This document shows positions 1-9,788 of a stretch of DNA of 64,000 nucleotides, in pieces. This DNA comes from Synechococcus sp. CS-1325. GTDB taxonomy: Bacteria; Cyanobacteriota; Cyanobacteriia; PCC-6307; Cyanobiaceae. The stretch's first letter is position 1. Each line of letters begins with the position of its first letter. The stretch covers positions 1-64,000 of the forward strand of contig JAHLYW010000016.1 in the NCBI GenBank assembly GCA_025128135.1, in the 5' to 3' direction. Under the pieces are notes generated by a model, which saw only the letters and a program-made list of their open reading frames with translations, did no database searches and was not told where the DNA came from. The translations under genes were made by a program, and so were the position numbers.

Positions 1-2885
1 ATCGCGGCGCGGGTGGGGATCGCCTGGGGGTCGAGGGCGTGGATGTTCTTGCCGCTGGGCAGCACACCCGGGTTGCGGATCGGATCACCGCCGGGGCCGG
101 GGATCACGTATTCGCCATCAAGCGCCCGCAGCAGGCTCTCCATCTCCATGTCGGCGCAGATCTGCTCCAGGCAGAAGCGCAGGTAGCCGAACAGGTTGTC
201 GAGCTCCGCGACATCCACGGCAGGAAAACCCGCTGCCCGACAGGCGCTCAGCCAGGGGCTGGGCAGACGCATCCCGAAGCGCTCCAGCAGGGCGAAGAAC
301 CAGCCGAAGTTGCCGCGCAGATTGACGCGGCCATCGGTGCCGGTGACGGAGCGCACCATCGAGGCCACGGCCTTGCGGCAGGCCTCGGTGATCGTCTGGT
401 TGAGCTCCACATCCGCCAGCACGCCGGCGTCGTTGCTCTTGTAGACATCGGTGATGGTGCGGCCGATGCTCTCGGCCAGCAGGGCCGGCAGGCTGCGGTA
501 GCCCTCCTCCTGGCGCTCCAGCGCCGCGATGCTCACCAGGGTGGCGATCGCTTCCTCGGCGGTGGGGGGTTTGCCGATCGTGTGCAGGCCGCAGGGCAGC
601 AGCCGGCTCTCGATCTCCATCAGCTGGCGGTACACCGCTCCCACCACACCGTCGCGGCCGTCAAGGTCGAGCTGGGCGGCCTCACCCTCCGGCAGGGTCA
701 CATCCTTGTCGAGATTGCACTGGCGGGCCGTTTCCACGATCGCATTCACGATCTGCACCCCCCGGCTGCTCTCACGCAGCTGCTGATAGGAGCCCACCAG
801 CTCACCCAGCTCCTTGAGGCCCCTGTACAGGCCAGCGTTCTCGGCCGGAGGGGTGAGGTAGCTGATCGTGGCGGCGTAACCACGCCGCTTGGCGATCGTG
901 GCCTCCGAAGGGTTGTTGGCCGCGTAGTAATAGAGGTTGGGCAGGGCGCCGATCAACGAATCGGGATAGCAGGTGTCGCTCATGCCCATCTGCTTGCCGG
1001 GCATGAACTCCAGCGAGCCGTGGGTGCCGAAGTGCAGCACCGCATCGGCGCCCCACACCTTCTCCAGATAGGTGTAATAGGCGGCGAAGCCGTGGTGGGG
1101 GCTGGCGCTGCGCGAGTAGAGCAGCCGCATCGGATCGCCCTCGTAGCCGAAGGTGGGCTGCACCCCCACGAACACGTTGCCGAAGTGGCGGCCGTAGATC
1201 AGCAGGTTGGTGCCATCACTGTTGAGGTTGCCGGGGGGCTTGCCCCAGTTCTCCTCCAGCCGCTCGGAATAGGGGGTGAGCCGCTCGTATTCCTCCACGC
1301 TCATGCGGTGGGCGATCGCCAGCTCCGGTGCACCTTGGAGCGCCTCAGGATCGTTGATCACCGCCTCCATCAGCGCCTTGGAATCACGCGGCAGGTTCTG
1401 AACGTCGTAGCCCTTGAGCTTCATCTCCTGCAGCACCCGATGGATCGAGCCGAACACATCGAGGTAGGCGGCGGTGCCCACATTGCCCTTGTCGGGCGGG
1501 AAGCTGAACACCGTGATCGCCAGCTTCTTGGCGAGGCGGGGCTTGGTGCGCAGCGAAGCCCAGCGGATCACCCGCTCGGCGATCGCCTCCACGCGGTCCT
1601 GGAGGGTATGGGCCTTGCCGGTGGCATCGTCGCGGCCGCTGAGCACGATCGGCTCGATGGCGCCATCCAGCTCGGGGATGGCGATCTGCAGCGCCACCTG
1701 CACCGGGTGCAGGCCCAGATCGCTCTCCTCCCATTCCTGGGTGGTCTGGAACACCAGCGGCAGGGCCACCATGTAGGGCCGGTTGAGCCTGGAGAGCGCC
1801 TCGATGGCGCGGGGATGGTCCTGACGGGCCGGGCCGCCGATCAGGGCGAAGCCGGTGAGACTCACCACCCCATCCACAATCGGCTGCTCAGGGTTGAGCG
1901 GGTCGTAGAAGAAGGCGGCAACCGGCTTGCTGAAATCCAGGCCGCCGCAGAACACCGGAATCACGGTGGCGCCGCGGTATTCCAGTTCCTGAATCACCGC
2001 CACGTAGTGGGCCTCATCGCCCGTGACGATGTGGCTGCGCTGCAGCACCAGGCCGATCACCGGGCCGCCCCTGGCCTTCTCGCTCAGGTCGGCGCGGCTG
2101 GCACTCCAGTTCAGATATTCCCTGAGGTCTTCGAACATCCCCGGCGCCATCGGGTGCCAGATGCCCAGATCCGGGAACACCACCGGCTCAGCAACCTCCA
2201 GCAGCGGCCGGCCTGTGTCGCTGCGGGGGAACACATATTTATCGGCCAGCATCAACAGGAAGTTGCGCAGGTTGTCCGGTGTTCCCCCCAACCAATACTG
2301 AAAACTGAGCATGAAGGAGCGGGCATCCTGCGCCTTCTCCACCGGCAGATACTTGAGAACGGTGGGCAGGGTGTTGAGCAGCTTCAACATCGCGTCCTGG
2401 AAGCCGGCCCCATTGGCCTCCTTCCGCTTCTTCATGAAGCTGGCGATGGCGCTCTTGCTCTGGCCCAGCTGGGCCATCGAGAAGGTGCCCAGCTTGTTGA
2501 GCCGCATCACCTCCGGCATCGAGGGGAACACCACCACCGCTTTGAGCCGGTCGCGGTGGGGCGCCACCGCCTCCACCACCTTCTGGGCCAGATCCTCAAT
2601 GAAGATCAACGAGGCGATGAACACATCGGCGGCGGCCACATCGGCGCAGAAGGCGGCGTAGTTCTCCGGATTGCGCAGCTCCTCGATCAGGTAGCCGCTC
2701 AGCTCCACCGCCAGGGCGGGATTGTGCTCATTCAGGCTGACAGCCGCCGTTGTGAGGGCGTTCTGGTACTGGGGTTCCAGCACCACATACACCGCTTTCA
2801 TCACGGCGCGGCCGTCGCTGCCGGCAGGGAGGGCGCAATCGGCAGGGTTGACCCGGCGGCTGGCGGAGCGGACCTGCGTGAACAT
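1..2885 (-). CDS. chlH: Mg-protoporphyrin IX chelatase, large subunit H (3' end outside window)
   Basis: Large subunit of the ATP-dependent magnesium chelatase (ChlH/ChlI/ChlD), which inserts Mg2+ into protoporphyrin IX at the first committed step of chlorophyll synthesis. About 961 codons are present; the C-terminal part lies beyond the window edge (the family is usually about 1330 residues). The N-terminus [12 protein letters not shown] and the following segment ([18 protein letters not shown]) are typical of picocyanobacterial ChlH. The ATG whose complement is at 2883-2885 was chosen because it gives this start. The gene is divergent from dapB with 146 bp between starts, so both promoters must lie there. 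The opposite strand is open throughout but is a high-GC shadow. Confidence 0.96.
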   Translation of the reverse strand, partial: MFTQVRSASRRVNPADCALPAGSDGRAVMKAVYVVLEPQYQNALTTAAVSLNEHNPALAVELSGYLIEELRNPENYAAFCADVAAADVFIASLIFIEDLAQKVVEAVAPHRDRLKAVVVFPSMPEVMRLNKLGTFSMAQLGQSKSAIASFMKKRKEANGAGFQDAMLKLLNTLPTVLKYLPVEKAQDARSFMLSFQYWLGGTPDNLRNFLLMLADKYVFPRSDTGRPLLEVAEPVVFPDLGIWHPMAPGMFEDLREYLNWSASRADLSEKARGGPVIGLVLQRSHIVTGDEAHYVAVIQELEYRGATVIPVFCGGLDFSKPVAAFFYDPLNPEQPIVDGVVSLTGFALIGGPARQDHPRAIEALSRLNRPYMVALPLVFQTTQEWEESDLGLHPVQVALQIAIPELDGAIEPIVLSGRDDATGKAHTLQDRVEAIAERVIRWASLRTKPRLAKKLAITVFSFPPDKGNVGTAAYLDVFGSIHRVLQEMKLKGYDVQNLPRDSKALMEAVINDPEALQGAPELAIAHRMSVEEYERLTPYSERLEENWGKPPGNLNSDGTNLLIYGRHFGNVFVGVQPTFGYEGDPMRLLYSRSASPHHGFAAYYTYLEKVWGADAVLHFGTHGSLEFMPGKQMGMSDTCYPDSLIGALPNLYYYAANNPSEATIAKRRGYAATISYLTPPAENAGLYRGLKELGELVGSYQQLRESSRGVQIVNAIVETARQCNLDKDVTLPEGEAAQLDLDGRDGVVGAVYRQLMEIESRLLPCGLHTIGKPPTAEEAIATLVSIAALERQEEGYRSLPALLAESIGRTITDVYKSNDAGVLADVELNQTITEACRKAVASMVRSVTGTDGRVNLRGNFGWFFALLERFGMRLPSPWLSACRAAGFPAVDVAELDNLFGYLRFCLEQICADMEMESLLRALDGEYVIPGPGGDPIRNPGVLPSGKNIHALDPQAIPTRAA

Positions 2886-3031
2886 CGGCGCGGAGGTGGA
2901 GGGCAGTGCAGAGCAGCTTACGAAGGTTGCTGTGGGGGCGCGGCTTCTGGGGCCCAGCCTGCAGGCCGCGAAAGGTGCCGTGGCTGTCGGCGGCCATAGG
3001 CTCAGCTCACCTCTGTTGATCGAGAACCACC

Positions 3032-3913
3032 ATGGCCGCCACGTTGGAGGACCCCGCCACGCCGGCCGCACCGGGGCAAGCGGCCGCCCCGATCGCCGTG
3101 GTGGTGGCCGGCGCCCTGGGCCGCATGGGGGCGGAGGTGGTGAAGGCCGTGGTTGCCGCGCCGGATTGCGCCCTGGTGGGGGCGATCGACACCACGGCGG
3201 AGAAGCAGGGCGCTGATGTGGGGCTTGAGCTCGGACTGGGGGAGCTAGAGGTGGCGATCAGCGCCGATCTGGAGGGAACGCTCTGCCAGGCCAGCCAGGC
3301 GGTTCGCAGCCAGCCCCATGGCGCGGTGCTGGTGGATTTCACCCACCCGAAGGTGGTCTACGAGCACACCCGCGCCGCGATCGCCTACGGCGTGCATCCG
3401 GTGATCGGCACCACCGGGCTCAGCCCCAGCCAGCTGGCCGATCTGGCTGCCTTTGCCGAGAAAGCCGGCATCGGCGGTGCCGTGATCCCCAATTTCTCGG
3501 TGGGGATGGTGTTGCTCCAGCAGGCTGCAGCCGCCGCCGCCCGCTTCTACGACTTCGCCGAACTCACCGAACTGCACCACAACCGCAAGGCCGACGCCCC
3601 CAGTGGCACCTGCCTGAAAACCGCCGAGCTGATCGAGGAGCTCGGCAAGACGTTCAACGCCCCCCAGGTGGAGGAGCACGAGAGCCTGGCCGGTTGTCGC
3701 GGCGGCCTGCGGAGCAGCGGCCTGCGGCTGCATTCCGTGCGGCTGCCGGGGCTGGTGGCCCATCAGGAAGTGATGTTCGGCGGGCCGGGCGAAACCTATA
3801 CCCTGCGGCACGACACGATCGAGCGCTCGGCCTACATGCCGGGGGTGCTGCTCACGGTGCGCCGGGTTCGGCAGTTGCAGAGCCTGGTCTACGGCCTCGA
3901 ACGCCTGCTCTGA
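3032..3913 (+). CDS. dapB: 4-hydroxy-tetrahydrodipicolinate reductase
   Basis: NAD(P)H-dependent reductase of the diaminopimelate/lysine pathway; it supplies meso-DAP for peptidoglycan. The Rossmann nucleotide loop [10 protein letters not shown] is near residues 27-36, and the catalytic block [14 protein letters not shown] is near residues 178-191. Length (293 residues) fits the family, with a roughly 20-residue Ala/Pro-rich N-terminal leader before the Rossmann fold. It is divergent from chlH. murE in this window carries the DAP-type specificity motif, so the product of this pathway is used by a neighbour. Confidence 0.97.
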   Translation: MAATLEDPATPAAPGQAAAPIAVVVAGALGRMGAEVVKAVVAAPDCALVGAIDTTAEKQGADVGLELGLGELEVAISADLEGTLCQASQAVRSQPHGAVLVDFTHPKVVYEHTRAAIAYGVHPVIGTTGLSPSQLADLAAFAEKAGIGGAVIPNFSVGMVLLQQAAAAAARFYDFAELTELHHNRKADAPSGTCLKTAELIEELGKTFNAPQVEEHESLAGCRGGLRSSGLRLHSVRLPGLVAHQEVMFGGPGETYTLRHDTIERSAYMPGVLLTVRRVRQLQSLVYGLERLL

Positions 3914-3942
3914 AACGCCTGCTCTGAATCGATGCTGTTGCG

Positions 3943-4587
3943 ATGCTGATTCCCCTCAAGCCCGGCGAGTTGCAGCGCCTGATTCCGGCGGTGGCCACCG
4001 GCCCCCAGTTCAATGCCTGCAGCGGTGATCCGGGCAAGATCCTCCAGCGGGTGCTGATCTCCGTGATCGGCGGGGTGCTGTCCCTGCTGGTGGCCCAGAG
4101 CCAGTTCTCCTATCGCTTCGGCCCGGTCTGGCTGGTGGCGGGCTTCGTTTTTCTGCTTTACATCCTCTGGGGCCCGATCCTCGAAGCCGGCCGACGCAAT
4201 TCCACCCTGCGCCGCTTTCCAGCCGGGGCGATCTTCGAGGGGGAAGTGGCTGATCTGTTCACGCGGGAGCGGATCGAGCAACGCAACGAACAGGCCGACA
4301 AGAGCGGCCGCCTTGAACTGGTGGAGAACCGGCGTACCTGGCTCTGCCTGGAGCTGGAAGACGACGAGGGTTACCTGGGCCAGGTGCGGTTCCCGATGGA
4401 CAAGAAGCACAAGCTGATCCGCCGGGGGATGACGATCCGCTGCCTTGTGCTGAGCGAGCGCCCTGATTTCTCCAGGATCGGAGCCCTCAGTGATGCCTGG
4501 ATTCCGGCCCTGAAACTCTGGGTGGGTGAGTATCCCTACTTACTGAGGCCAGCCTTCGAGGAGCTCTGCCTGCGCCGGCTGCGCTGA
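3943..4587 (+). CDS. Conserved cyanobacterial membrane protein of unknown function
   Basis: A 214-residue protein starting 29 bp after dapB in the same direction, so probably cotranscribed. Two hydrophobic segments near residues 34-47 and 52-70 ([32 protein letters not shown]) form a membrane hairpin. They are followed by a soluble domain of about 140 residues with several charged stretches. I believe homologues are widespread in cyanobacteria, sometimes labelled as a phosphate transporter permease, but nothing visible supports transport. Function unknown. Confidence 0.8.
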   Translation: MLIPLKPGELQRLIPAVATGPQFNACSGDPGKILQRVLISVIGGVLSLLVAQSQFSYRFGPVWLVAGFVFLLYILWGPILEAGRRNSTLRRFPAGAIFEGEVADLFTRERIEQRNEQADKSGRLELVENRRTWLCLELEDDEGYLGQVRFPMDKKHKLIRRGMTIRCLVLSERPDFSRIGALSDAWIPALKLWVGEYPYLLRPAFEELCLRRLR

Positions 4588-4602
4588 ATCCGCCAGACTT
4601 GC

Positions 4603-4640
4603 GTTACGAAGCGAAACAATGTGTTACATTTCTGTCATCC
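4603..4640 (+). promoter_or_regulatory. Tandem HLR1-like half-sites (candidate RpaB-binding array) upstream of hli
   Basis: Four 8-bp elements repeat on an exact 10-bp period: GTTACGAA (4603), GAAACAAT (4613), GTTACATT (4623) and TGTCATCC (4633). The cyanobacterial high-light element HLR1 is a pair of (G/T)TTACA(T/A)(T/A) octamers separated by 2 bp, which gives the same period. The third unit matches perfectly; the others are degenerate. The array lies 18-55 bp before the hli start codon, as expected for RpaB control of high-light-inducible genes. Confidence 0.6.
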
Positions 4641-4657
4641 CACCCCACGAAGCACCC

Positions 4658-4924
4658 ATGGCCCAAGCCACCACCTTCGCTCCAGCCGCTGATCGCGCCG
4701 CCATCCGTGGAGCCACCGTCACAACCGAAGACGGCGGCCGTCTCAATGCCTTCGCCACGGAGCCACGGATGGAAGTGGTGGCCGCCGACCAGGGCTGGGG
4801 CTTCCACGAGCGTGCCGAAAAGCTGAATGGCCGCATGGCCATGCTCGGATTCATTGCCCTGCTGGCCACCGAATTCGCCCTCGGCGGTGAAGCCTTCACC
4901 CGCGGACTGCTCGGCATCGGCTGA
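4658..4924 (+). CDS. hli: High light-inducible protein (Hli/Scp, chlorophyll a/b-binding-like)
   Basis: Single-helix thylakoid protein of 88 residues, of the family that binds chlorophyll and carotenoid and protects photosystem assembly under excess light. The diagnostic helix [15 protein letters not shown] lies near residues 55-69 and continues hydrophobically to the C-terminus. The N-terminal 45 residues are polar and probably stromal/cytosolic. The ATG at 4658 gives a family-like MAQATTF start; an upstream in-frame start at 4619 would put coding sequence through the HLR1-like array. It ends before a strong intrinsic terminator and so is probably a single-gene transcript. Confidence 0.93.
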   Translation: MAQATTFAPAADRAAIRGATVTTEDGGRLNAFATEPRMEVVAADQGWGFHERAEKLNGRMAMLGFIALLATEFALGGEAFTRGLLGIG

Positions 4925-4981
4925 GGTCGGCCGGTTTTCCCGACCCTCAACGGCGCTGTCCCTGTCTCGGTCAACCTCTCC

Positions 4982-5010
4982 GCCGCAACAGAATTCTGTT
5001 GCGGCTTTTT
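4982..5010 (+). terminator. Rho-independent terminator after hli
   Basis: A perfect 24-bp palindrome (4982-5005, half-site GCCGCAACAGAA) is followed by five T residues. It lies 57 bp after the hli stop codon. It also shows that a TTG-initiated extension of the next gene from 4999 would be spurious, since that start lies inside the hairpin. Confidence 0.9.
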
Positions 5011-5043
5011 GATGACGTGCCTGATGGCCGGGATCGGTTGCTG

Positions 5044-6216
5044 ATGCGTTCACCCCTGGTGGCCAGGGTTCGGGGTGCGGGCCCGACCGGTGCCCTCGCC
5101 GCCCTCGCCCTCTCCAGCGTGGGCTGGGAGGTGGAACTGGACGACCCCCTGCCCCCTGAGCAGTTGCTGGCCCGCGGCCGCGCCTACGCGCTCAGCCATT
5201 CCAGCCGGCTGCTGCTCTCCGAGCTGCAGCTCTGGAATCCGCTGGCCGCGGACCTGGTGCCGTTCCGCTTCCTGCAGCTCTGCGATCTGGAGCTGGCCGA
5301 GCGGGTCCCGTTTGATGGCTCCGATCTCGGCAGGGCCACTCAAGGTCTCCAGGGCGGCGAAGCGGTGGGCTGGGTGCTCCAGCACAGGCCGCTGATGGAA
5401 CTGCTGCTGGAGCGGCTGAAAGCCGATCCAGCGATCCGGCTGAACCTGGGCAACCCGCAGGCCATCGTCCCCGACGCAACACCTGTCGACCTGATCGTGG
5501 CCGCCGACGGAAGCTCCTCCCCCAGCCGTACCGCCCTGGGCATCGGCCAGTGGCGGCTTCCCTACCACCAGGCCTGCCTGAGCGTGCAGGTGCGGTTGCG
5601 CGGCTCGGCGGCCGACCAGGCCTGGGAACTGTTCCGCGCCGAGGGGCCGTTCGCCGTTCTTCCCCTGGGTGGCGACCACCATCAGCTGGTCTGGAGTGCC
5701 CCCGCCGGGCGTCTGCGGCTGCTCGAAAGCCTGGATCCGGCCGCCTTCCTCGACAGCCTGGCCGGGGCCCTGCCTGACCGGTTCCAGGTGGATGCCCTGC
5801 TCGATGCCCCCCGCGCCTTTCCGGTTGCCCTGGAGCTGGCCCGTGGCTTCCAGCGCGGCAACACCGTCCTGGTCGGTGAAACCATGCATCGCTGCCACCC
5901 CGTCGGCGGCCAGGGCCTGAACCTCTGCTGGCGGGATGTGCGCGTGCTGCGGCGGCAGGCTGAGCGGGTGGCCAGGGGACGGCTGGGCCTGGCCGCGATC
6001 GGCCGGGCCTATGCGATCCGGCGCTGGGGAGATGTGTTGCTCACCCTGCTGATCACCGATCTGATGGTGCGCCTGTTCTCGAACCGTCAGCCCCTGCCGC
6101 TCGGCTTGAGGCGCCTGGTCCTGGCCCTGCTGCGCCGGCTGCCCCCCCTCCGCCGGCTGAGTCTGAAAGCGATGAGCCTGGGCCCTTGCCAGCTGCTCAG
6201 CCGCTGGTCAGAGTGA
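5044..6216 (+). CDS. FAD-dependent monooxygenase, UbiH/Coq6-like
   Basis: Flavoprotein hydroxylase of the UbiH/VisC family, 390 residues. The N-terminal dinucleotide-binding loop RGAGPTGALAALAL is near residues 9-22. The second FAD motif, in the form GETMHRCHPVGGQGLNLCWRD, is near residues 278-298, with Glu-Thr-Met where the family usually has Asp-Ala-Ala. Cyanobacterial members are annotated as quinone-ring hydroxylases in plastoquinone or tocopherol-type biosynthesis; the substrate here is inferred. The ATG at 5044 is preferred because further upstream in-frame codons run into the hli terminator. Confidence 0.85.
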   Translation: MRSPLVARVRGAGPTGALAALALSSVGWEVELDDPLPPEQLLARGRAYALSHSSRLLLSELQLWNPLAADLVPFRFLQLCDLELAERVPFDGSDLGRATQGLQGGEAVGWVLQHRPLMELLLERLKADPAIRLNLGNPQAIVPDATPVDLIVAADGSSSPSRTALGIGQWRLPYHQACLSVQVRLRGSAADQAWELFRAEGPFAVLPLGGDHHQLVWSAPAGRLRLLESLDPAAFLDSLAGALPDRFQVDALLDAPRAFPVALELARGFQRGNTVLVGETMHRCHPVGGQGLNLCWRDVRVLRRQAERVARGRLGLAAIGRAYAIRRWGDVLLTLLITDLMVRLFSNRQPLPLGLRRLVLALLRRLPPLRRLSLKAMSLGPCQLLSRWSE

Positions 6217-6242
6217 GGCCCCCTTTGCCTGGTCCCGGCGTC

Positions 6243-6455
6243 ATGGTGATCAGCAGCTCACCCCAGCCGGAGCCGCCATCGGCGCTCGTGGCCTACCTGC
6301 AGCGCGAGCTGGGCCTCACCCAGAGAGCCCTCGAACTCGGCATCAGGCAGGCACGGCTGGAGCAGGCCCCCCTGCCGGTGATCCTGTGGCGTTTCGGGCT
6401 GATCAGCCTGGAGCAGCTGGATCTTGTCCTGGCCTGGCAAGAATCACAGCCCTGA
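6243..6455 (+). CDS. DUF2949 family small cyanobacterial protein
   Basis: A 70-residue soluble protein. The core ending VILWRFGLISLEQLDLVLAW matches my recollection of DUF2949 (a C-terminal LPxxLWxxGLIxLxQLxxxxxW pattern). The ATG at 6243 is taken because an upstream in-frame start would overlap the monooxygenase gene by 31 bp. It is 26 bp after that gene and convergent with apt, whose stop is only 5 bp away. Function unknown. Confidence 0.75.
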   Translation: MVISSSPQPEPPSALVAYLQRELGLTQRALELGIRQARLEQAPLPVILWRFGLISLEQLDLVLAWQESQP

Positions 6456-6459
6456 AGGA

Positions 6460-7017
6460 TCAGGCGTAGACGATCAGGGATTCAACCGGATGGTCCCCAG
6501 GCAGCCGCTGACGCCCCCCCAGGCCGGCCAACTCAGCCACGAAGCCATAGCCACAAAGCTGGCCGCCGGCCAGTTCCACCAGGTGAGCACAGGCCGCAGC
6601 GGTGCCTCCGGTGGCCAGCAGATCGTCGACGATCAGCACCCGTGGCTCTCCGGCCAGGGCATCGTGCTGGATCTCGAGGCGATCGCTGCCGTACTCCAGG
6701 TCGTAATCGACCCCACACAGTTCCCCGGGAAGCTTGCCCGGCTTGCGCACCGGCACAAAACCCAGCCCCACCACCGTGGCCAGGGCCGTGCCGACGATGA
6801 ACCCCCGCGACTCGATGCCGACGATCAGGTCGGGCTCGACCCGCTCGCAGACCAGGGCAAGCTGCCGCATCACCTCGCGCCAGCCCTGGGGATCACGCAT
6901 CAGCGGCGTCAGGTCGCGGAAGAGGATGCCGGGCTTGGGAAAATCTGGAATGTCACGCACCAGCTGGCGCAGATCGGGTGCCCTGGATGGATCAACCGGG
7001 GAGGAGCTGGGGGGCAT
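6460..7017 (-). CDS. apt: Adenine phosphoribosyltransferase
   Basis: Salvages adenine to AMP using PRPP. The 185-residue protein has the N-terminal [18 protein letters not shown] block (residues 23-40), the [12 protein letters not shown] core (65-76) and the PRPP loop [16 protein letters not shown] (127-142). The ATG at 7017 is chosen because the frame stays open far upstream only as a shadow of the divergent DUF3038 gene at 7069. Confidence 0.95.
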   Translation of the reverse strand: MPPSSSPVDPSRAPDLRQLVRDIPDFPKPGILFRDLTPLMRDPQGWREVMRQLALVCERVEPDLIVGIESRGFIVGTALATVVGLGFVPVRKPGKLPGELCGVDYDLEYGSDRLEIQHDALAGEPRVLIVDDLLATGGTAAACAHLVELAGGQLCGYGFVAELAGLGGRQRLPGDHPVESLIVYA

Positions 7018-7068
7018 GGCAAGCGGAAGAGGTGACGGATCGGCTCCGGCGCTGGCATCATCGCAGCC

Positions 7069-7614
7069 ATGGCCCAAGACCGATTGACCAAGCCTGATCG
7101 CCATTCCGGAATCTCCCGCCGGGGTCTTGAGCGGCTGGATCTGATGCTGCTCACCGTCGAGGCCCTCGATCTCAACGGCGGCGAAGCGATGCTGTCGATG
7201 GCCGGGCAACTCGGCTTCAACGATCTCTTCCCCAACCGGGTCGAGCTCTGGAAACGGCGCTGCTACAACCCCCTGAGGCTCGCCTGCCGGCGTGGTGAAC
7301 TGAGCGAACCCGAAACCGATGCCCTGATCTCCCTGCTCTGCGCCCTTGCCGACCGCCTCTATCCGATGCTGCGTCAGCTGCTCTCTTCCGCCGAACCCGC
7401 CCAGGTCACGGCCGAGCGCTGGGGGTTGTTCCAGAAGCGGCTGGATGAACTGATCCGGGAGCGGCTCAATCCCCGCCGCGGTGGGGTACAGAAGCTGCTC
7501 GACCCGAAGGAGGGTCCGGCGTTGCGGCTCCAGTTGATCCACGGCCTCGCCTTCGGGGCCGGCAGGGGCGGCTTCGATCGCCTCAAAGCCAGCCTGATGG
7601 ACGCCTCGGCATGA
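7069..7614 (+). CDS. DUF3038 domain protein
   Basis: A 181-residue soluble, mainly helical protein. The N-terminal block [20 protein letters not shown] (residues 24-43) matches DUF3038, a cyanobacteria-specific family of unknown role. Its stop overlaps the start of the next gene by ATGA (7611-7614), so the two are translationally coupled. DUF3038 and DUF4335 commonly occur as adjacent genes, which supports both assignments and suggests a joint function. Confidence 0.8.
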   Translation: MAQDRLTKPDRHSGISRRGLERLDLMLLTVEALDLNGGEAMLSMAGQLGFNDLFPNRVELWKRRCYNPLRLACRRGELSEPETDALISLLCALADRLYPMLRQLLSSAEPAQVTAERWGLFQKRLDELIRERLNPRRGGVQKLLDPKEGPALRLQLIHGLAFGAGRGGFDRLKASLMDASA

Positions 7615-8246
7615 AAGTGAGCCACCGCTTCGAGCAGACCAGCTGCCGGCTCAGACTCGACGGCCTGCCGGACCTTTCAGCCGGCCAGGCCGAGAACGTG
7701 ATCGGCATCCTCTCCGGCTGGCAGCTGGCCCTGGCGGGCCACACCGAGCTGGAGGGAAAACGGGAGCACCTCCTGGCCCTGCTGGATGTGGTGCTTCCCT
7801 ATGCCCGCCACCTGCTCAGCGGCGTGCCACGCCGCTTCGGAGCCGATGCGGGTCCGGTTCAGATCGAACCGGTGCGGGAGAGCGGCGCTGGGCGCTGCCA
7901 TCGCCTGCGCCTGTTCAGCAGCCAGCCCGACACCCCCCCCCTGGAGCTCAGCCTCGATGACGCCGAGCTCTCCGATCTCGTTCGCTGCCTGGATCAGCTG
8001 CGGCTCGATCCACGGGTTCAGCTCGGTTTCAAGCTGCCTGCGGAGCGACCGCTGCCAAAACGGGAGATTCTGGAGCGCATCCCCCTGCGCCAACGGTTGT
8101 TCTCCCCCCTGGCGGCTGCGACGGCCCTGGCCGTCACCGCTTCGATCAGCCTGATGGTTCCGCTGCCACGGCGGCCGACGGCCCCATCGCCCAGTCCAGC
8201 CGCCGTCCCCACGGTCCCGCTCAGCCCAGCGGAACCCAATCCTTGA
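7611..8246 (+). CDS. DUF4335 domain protein, partner of the upstream DUF3038 gene
   Basis: A 211-residue protein. The N-terminus [18 protein letters not shown] and the [10 protein letters not shown] segment fit DUF4335. A hydrophobic stretch near residues 163-181 ([20 protein letters not shown]) suggests one C-terminal membrane span, followed by a Pro-rich tail. The start overlaps the DUF3038 stop by 4 bp. Role unknown; pairing with DUF3038 is recurrent in cyanobacteria, so a two-protein complex is plausible. Confidence 0.8.
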   Translation: MKVSHRFEQTSCRLRLDGLPDLSAGQAENVIGILSGWQLALAGHTELEGKREHLLALLDVVLPYARHLLSGVPRRFGADAGPVQIEPVRESGAGRCHRLRLFSSQPDTPPLELSLDDAELSDLVRCLDQLRLDPRVQLGFKLPAERPLPKREILERIPLRQRLFSPLAAATALAVTASISLMVPLPRRPTAPSPSPAAVPTVPLSPAEPNP

Positions 8247-8340
8247 GACAGGCCTTCAGCACTGCGCCGTTGACGCGGGTTCCACCGGGGCCAGACTCCT
8301 GCATGGGGGCCTCGGGCTCCGGGCCCACTGCAGACGGACG

Positions 8341-8586
8341 ATGACGAAAAGCTGGTCGGAACTGCGACGCCGCGTCAGTCGCCTCGGAGCCTGCCTGGAT
8401 GTCGTTGTGCGCAGCGATCCGGAGGTGTGCGGCCTGAGCGGCAGGAACTTTCACCTGTCGCTTCACCATGGCGGCCAGGGGGATTGCACGGTAGAAGGGC
8501 TCAGCCTGGTGGACTGCCCCAATGAACTGGTGCTGATCGAGTTCGAACGCTGGATGCGGGGCGCCGGCTACAGCCTCGATGTCTGA
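8341..8586 (+). CDS. Conserved hypothetical small protein
   Basis: An 81-residue soluble protein starting MTKSWSELRRRVSRLG, with a short beta-rich middle (LSGRNFHLSLHHGGQGDCTV) and an acidic C-terminal helix. It follows the DUF4335 gene after 94 bp and precedes the next gene by 42 bp in the same direction. No recognisable family. Its ordinary composition and clean start favour a real gene. Confidence 0.6.
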   Translation: MTKSWSELRRRVSRLGACLDVVVRSDPEVCGLSGRNFHLSLHHGGQGDCTVEGLSLVDCPNELVLIEFERWMRGAGYSLDV

Positions 8587-8628
8587 TCCGGAACCGATGG
8601 ACAGCAGCCGGGGTCTGGGGATCACGCC

Positions 8629-9075
8629 ATGAATCGCCTCAGCGAGCCGGCCTTCAAACCACTCCCCGCCCGGAAGGTGTTTCGCAAGCGTCGCAGCCGC
8701 TCGCCCTGGCGGGAAGCCCTCTTCTCCCTGCTCAACATCGCGGTCGGCAGCGGTGTGCTGGTGGCCTTGCTGCAGTTGCCCGCCCGGATCGACTCACTGC
8801 TGGTGGTGAGCAAGGTGATCAGCACCCTGATCAAGGCCATCTCGAGGATCGGCGAGGGGATCCTGCTGCTGGCCGCCGGCCTGGCCCAGACCTTTGCCAT
8901 CCTGCTGGTGGTGAGCCTGGCGATCGCCGCCTTGCTGCTGCTGGCCAATGGCGTCTTCCGGATCCTGAGGCTGGGCATGCCCGGCCTGGGCAGCGTGCTG
9001 GGCGTGCCGCTGGAACTGGCCCGGATGCTCTGGGCTTTTGTCCAGATCCGCCGCCCGGATCGCCATGAGCCGTGA
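8629..9075 (+). CDS. Small integral membrane protein, unknown
   Basis: A 148-residue protein with a basic N-terminus (KVFRKRRSRSPW) and two or three hydrophobic helices near residues 30-47, 67-82 and 85-108 (ILLVVSLAIAALLLLANGVF). The C-terminus is basic. No domain recognised. It is convergent with the EF-hand gene, with stops only 4 bp apart. Confidence 0.65.
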   Translation: MNRLSEPAFKPLPARKVFRKRRSRSPWREALFSLLNIAVGSGVLVALLQLPARIDSLLVVSKVISTLIKAISRIGEGILLLAAGLAQTFAILLVVSLAIAALLLLANGVFRILRLGMPGLGSVLGVPLELARMLWAFVQIRRPDRHEP

Positions 9076-9079
9076 AGTC

Positions 9080-9589
9080 CTAAGGGCGGGGGGAAAGCGA
9101 ACGGCGAAAGTCCCAGAACTCCTCCAGGCTGACGTTGCCGTTCCGGTCACGGTCCATCTCGCTGAAGCGCTTTGCCAGCCAGGGGAAGGAGGCCGCTTCC
9201 GCCTGGCTCAACTGACCATTGCCATCCCGGTCGGCCCGCTGGAAGCTCTTGCGAAGCCGTTCGCCGAGGAAGTGGTTGTTGGCCGGAGCCAGATCCTGGG
9301 GCAGCAGATATCCCCGACCCGTGGAGTCGAGCCTCTCGAAGTTCATCTCCAGAAAGGGATAGCCCTTGCTCTCGAATGGGCTGATCCGGCCATCGCCGTT
9401 GCGATCGATCCGGTGAAACCAGTTTTCCAGGCGCTTCTCGTAGCGCTCCAGCAGCCGGGAGTCCTGGGCCTGGGCGGGGCCTGGCGTCAGGCTGCCGCCG
9501 ATCAGCAGCTGCATGGCCAGCGCCAGCAGACCGCCGGCCACGGCAGGGCCGCTGCCGAACAGGTGGGGCGACGGGGAGACAGGGGGCAT
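9080..9589 (-). CDS. Secreted EF-hand calcium-binding protein
   Basis: A 169-residue protein with an N-terminal hydrophobic signal segment (about residues 16-32) ending at an AQA-type cleavage region (39-41), then four EF-hand loops. Loop 1 DRNGDGRISPFE (62-73) and loop 3 DRDGNGQLSQAE (120-131) are canonical. Loop 4 DRDRNGNVSLEE (146-157) is close to canonical. Loop 2 DSTGRGYLLPQD (88-99) lacks acidic ligands at positions 3 and 5. The layout is two EF-hand pairs, as in calmodulin-like proteins, but exported. A periplasmic or surface Ca2+ buffer or sensor is inferred. Confidence 0.85.
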   Translation of the reverse strand: MPPVSPSPHLFGSGPAVAGGLLALAMQLLIGGSLTPGPAQAQDSRLLERYEKRLENWFHRIDRNGDGRISPFESKGYPFLEMNFERLDSTGRGYLLPQDLAPANNHFLGERLRKSFQRADRDGNGQLSQAEAASFPWLAKRFSEMDRDRNGNVSLEEFWDFRRSLSPRP

Positions 9590-9788
9590 GGGCTCACCCT
9601 ATGGAGCGGAGGCCAGCGGGTTGCGGCATCGATGCGTGTGCTGGGTGGCAGAACCATGACCGGATCCGACTGGTGAGGCTGCCAGTCATGGCTGGACAGT
9701 TCCAGGCGCTCGCCAGGGCAGGATCAATCCTGGGCCATCGAGCCTCCCTCCATACAGTTCAAGCAGCGATGATCCACGCCTCTTTGCC

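Noticed and set aside
39..2999. A 986-residue open frame on the plus strand opposite chlH
   Set aside because: It is a composition-driven shadow in high-GC DNA: His/Gln/Ala/Gly-rich with no domain, and chlH on the other strand is unambiguous.
4999..5043. Longer start for the UbiH-like monooxygenase (TTG at 4999)
   Set aside because: The codon lies inside the perfect terminator hairpin of hli; the ATG at 5044 precedes the FAD loop directly.
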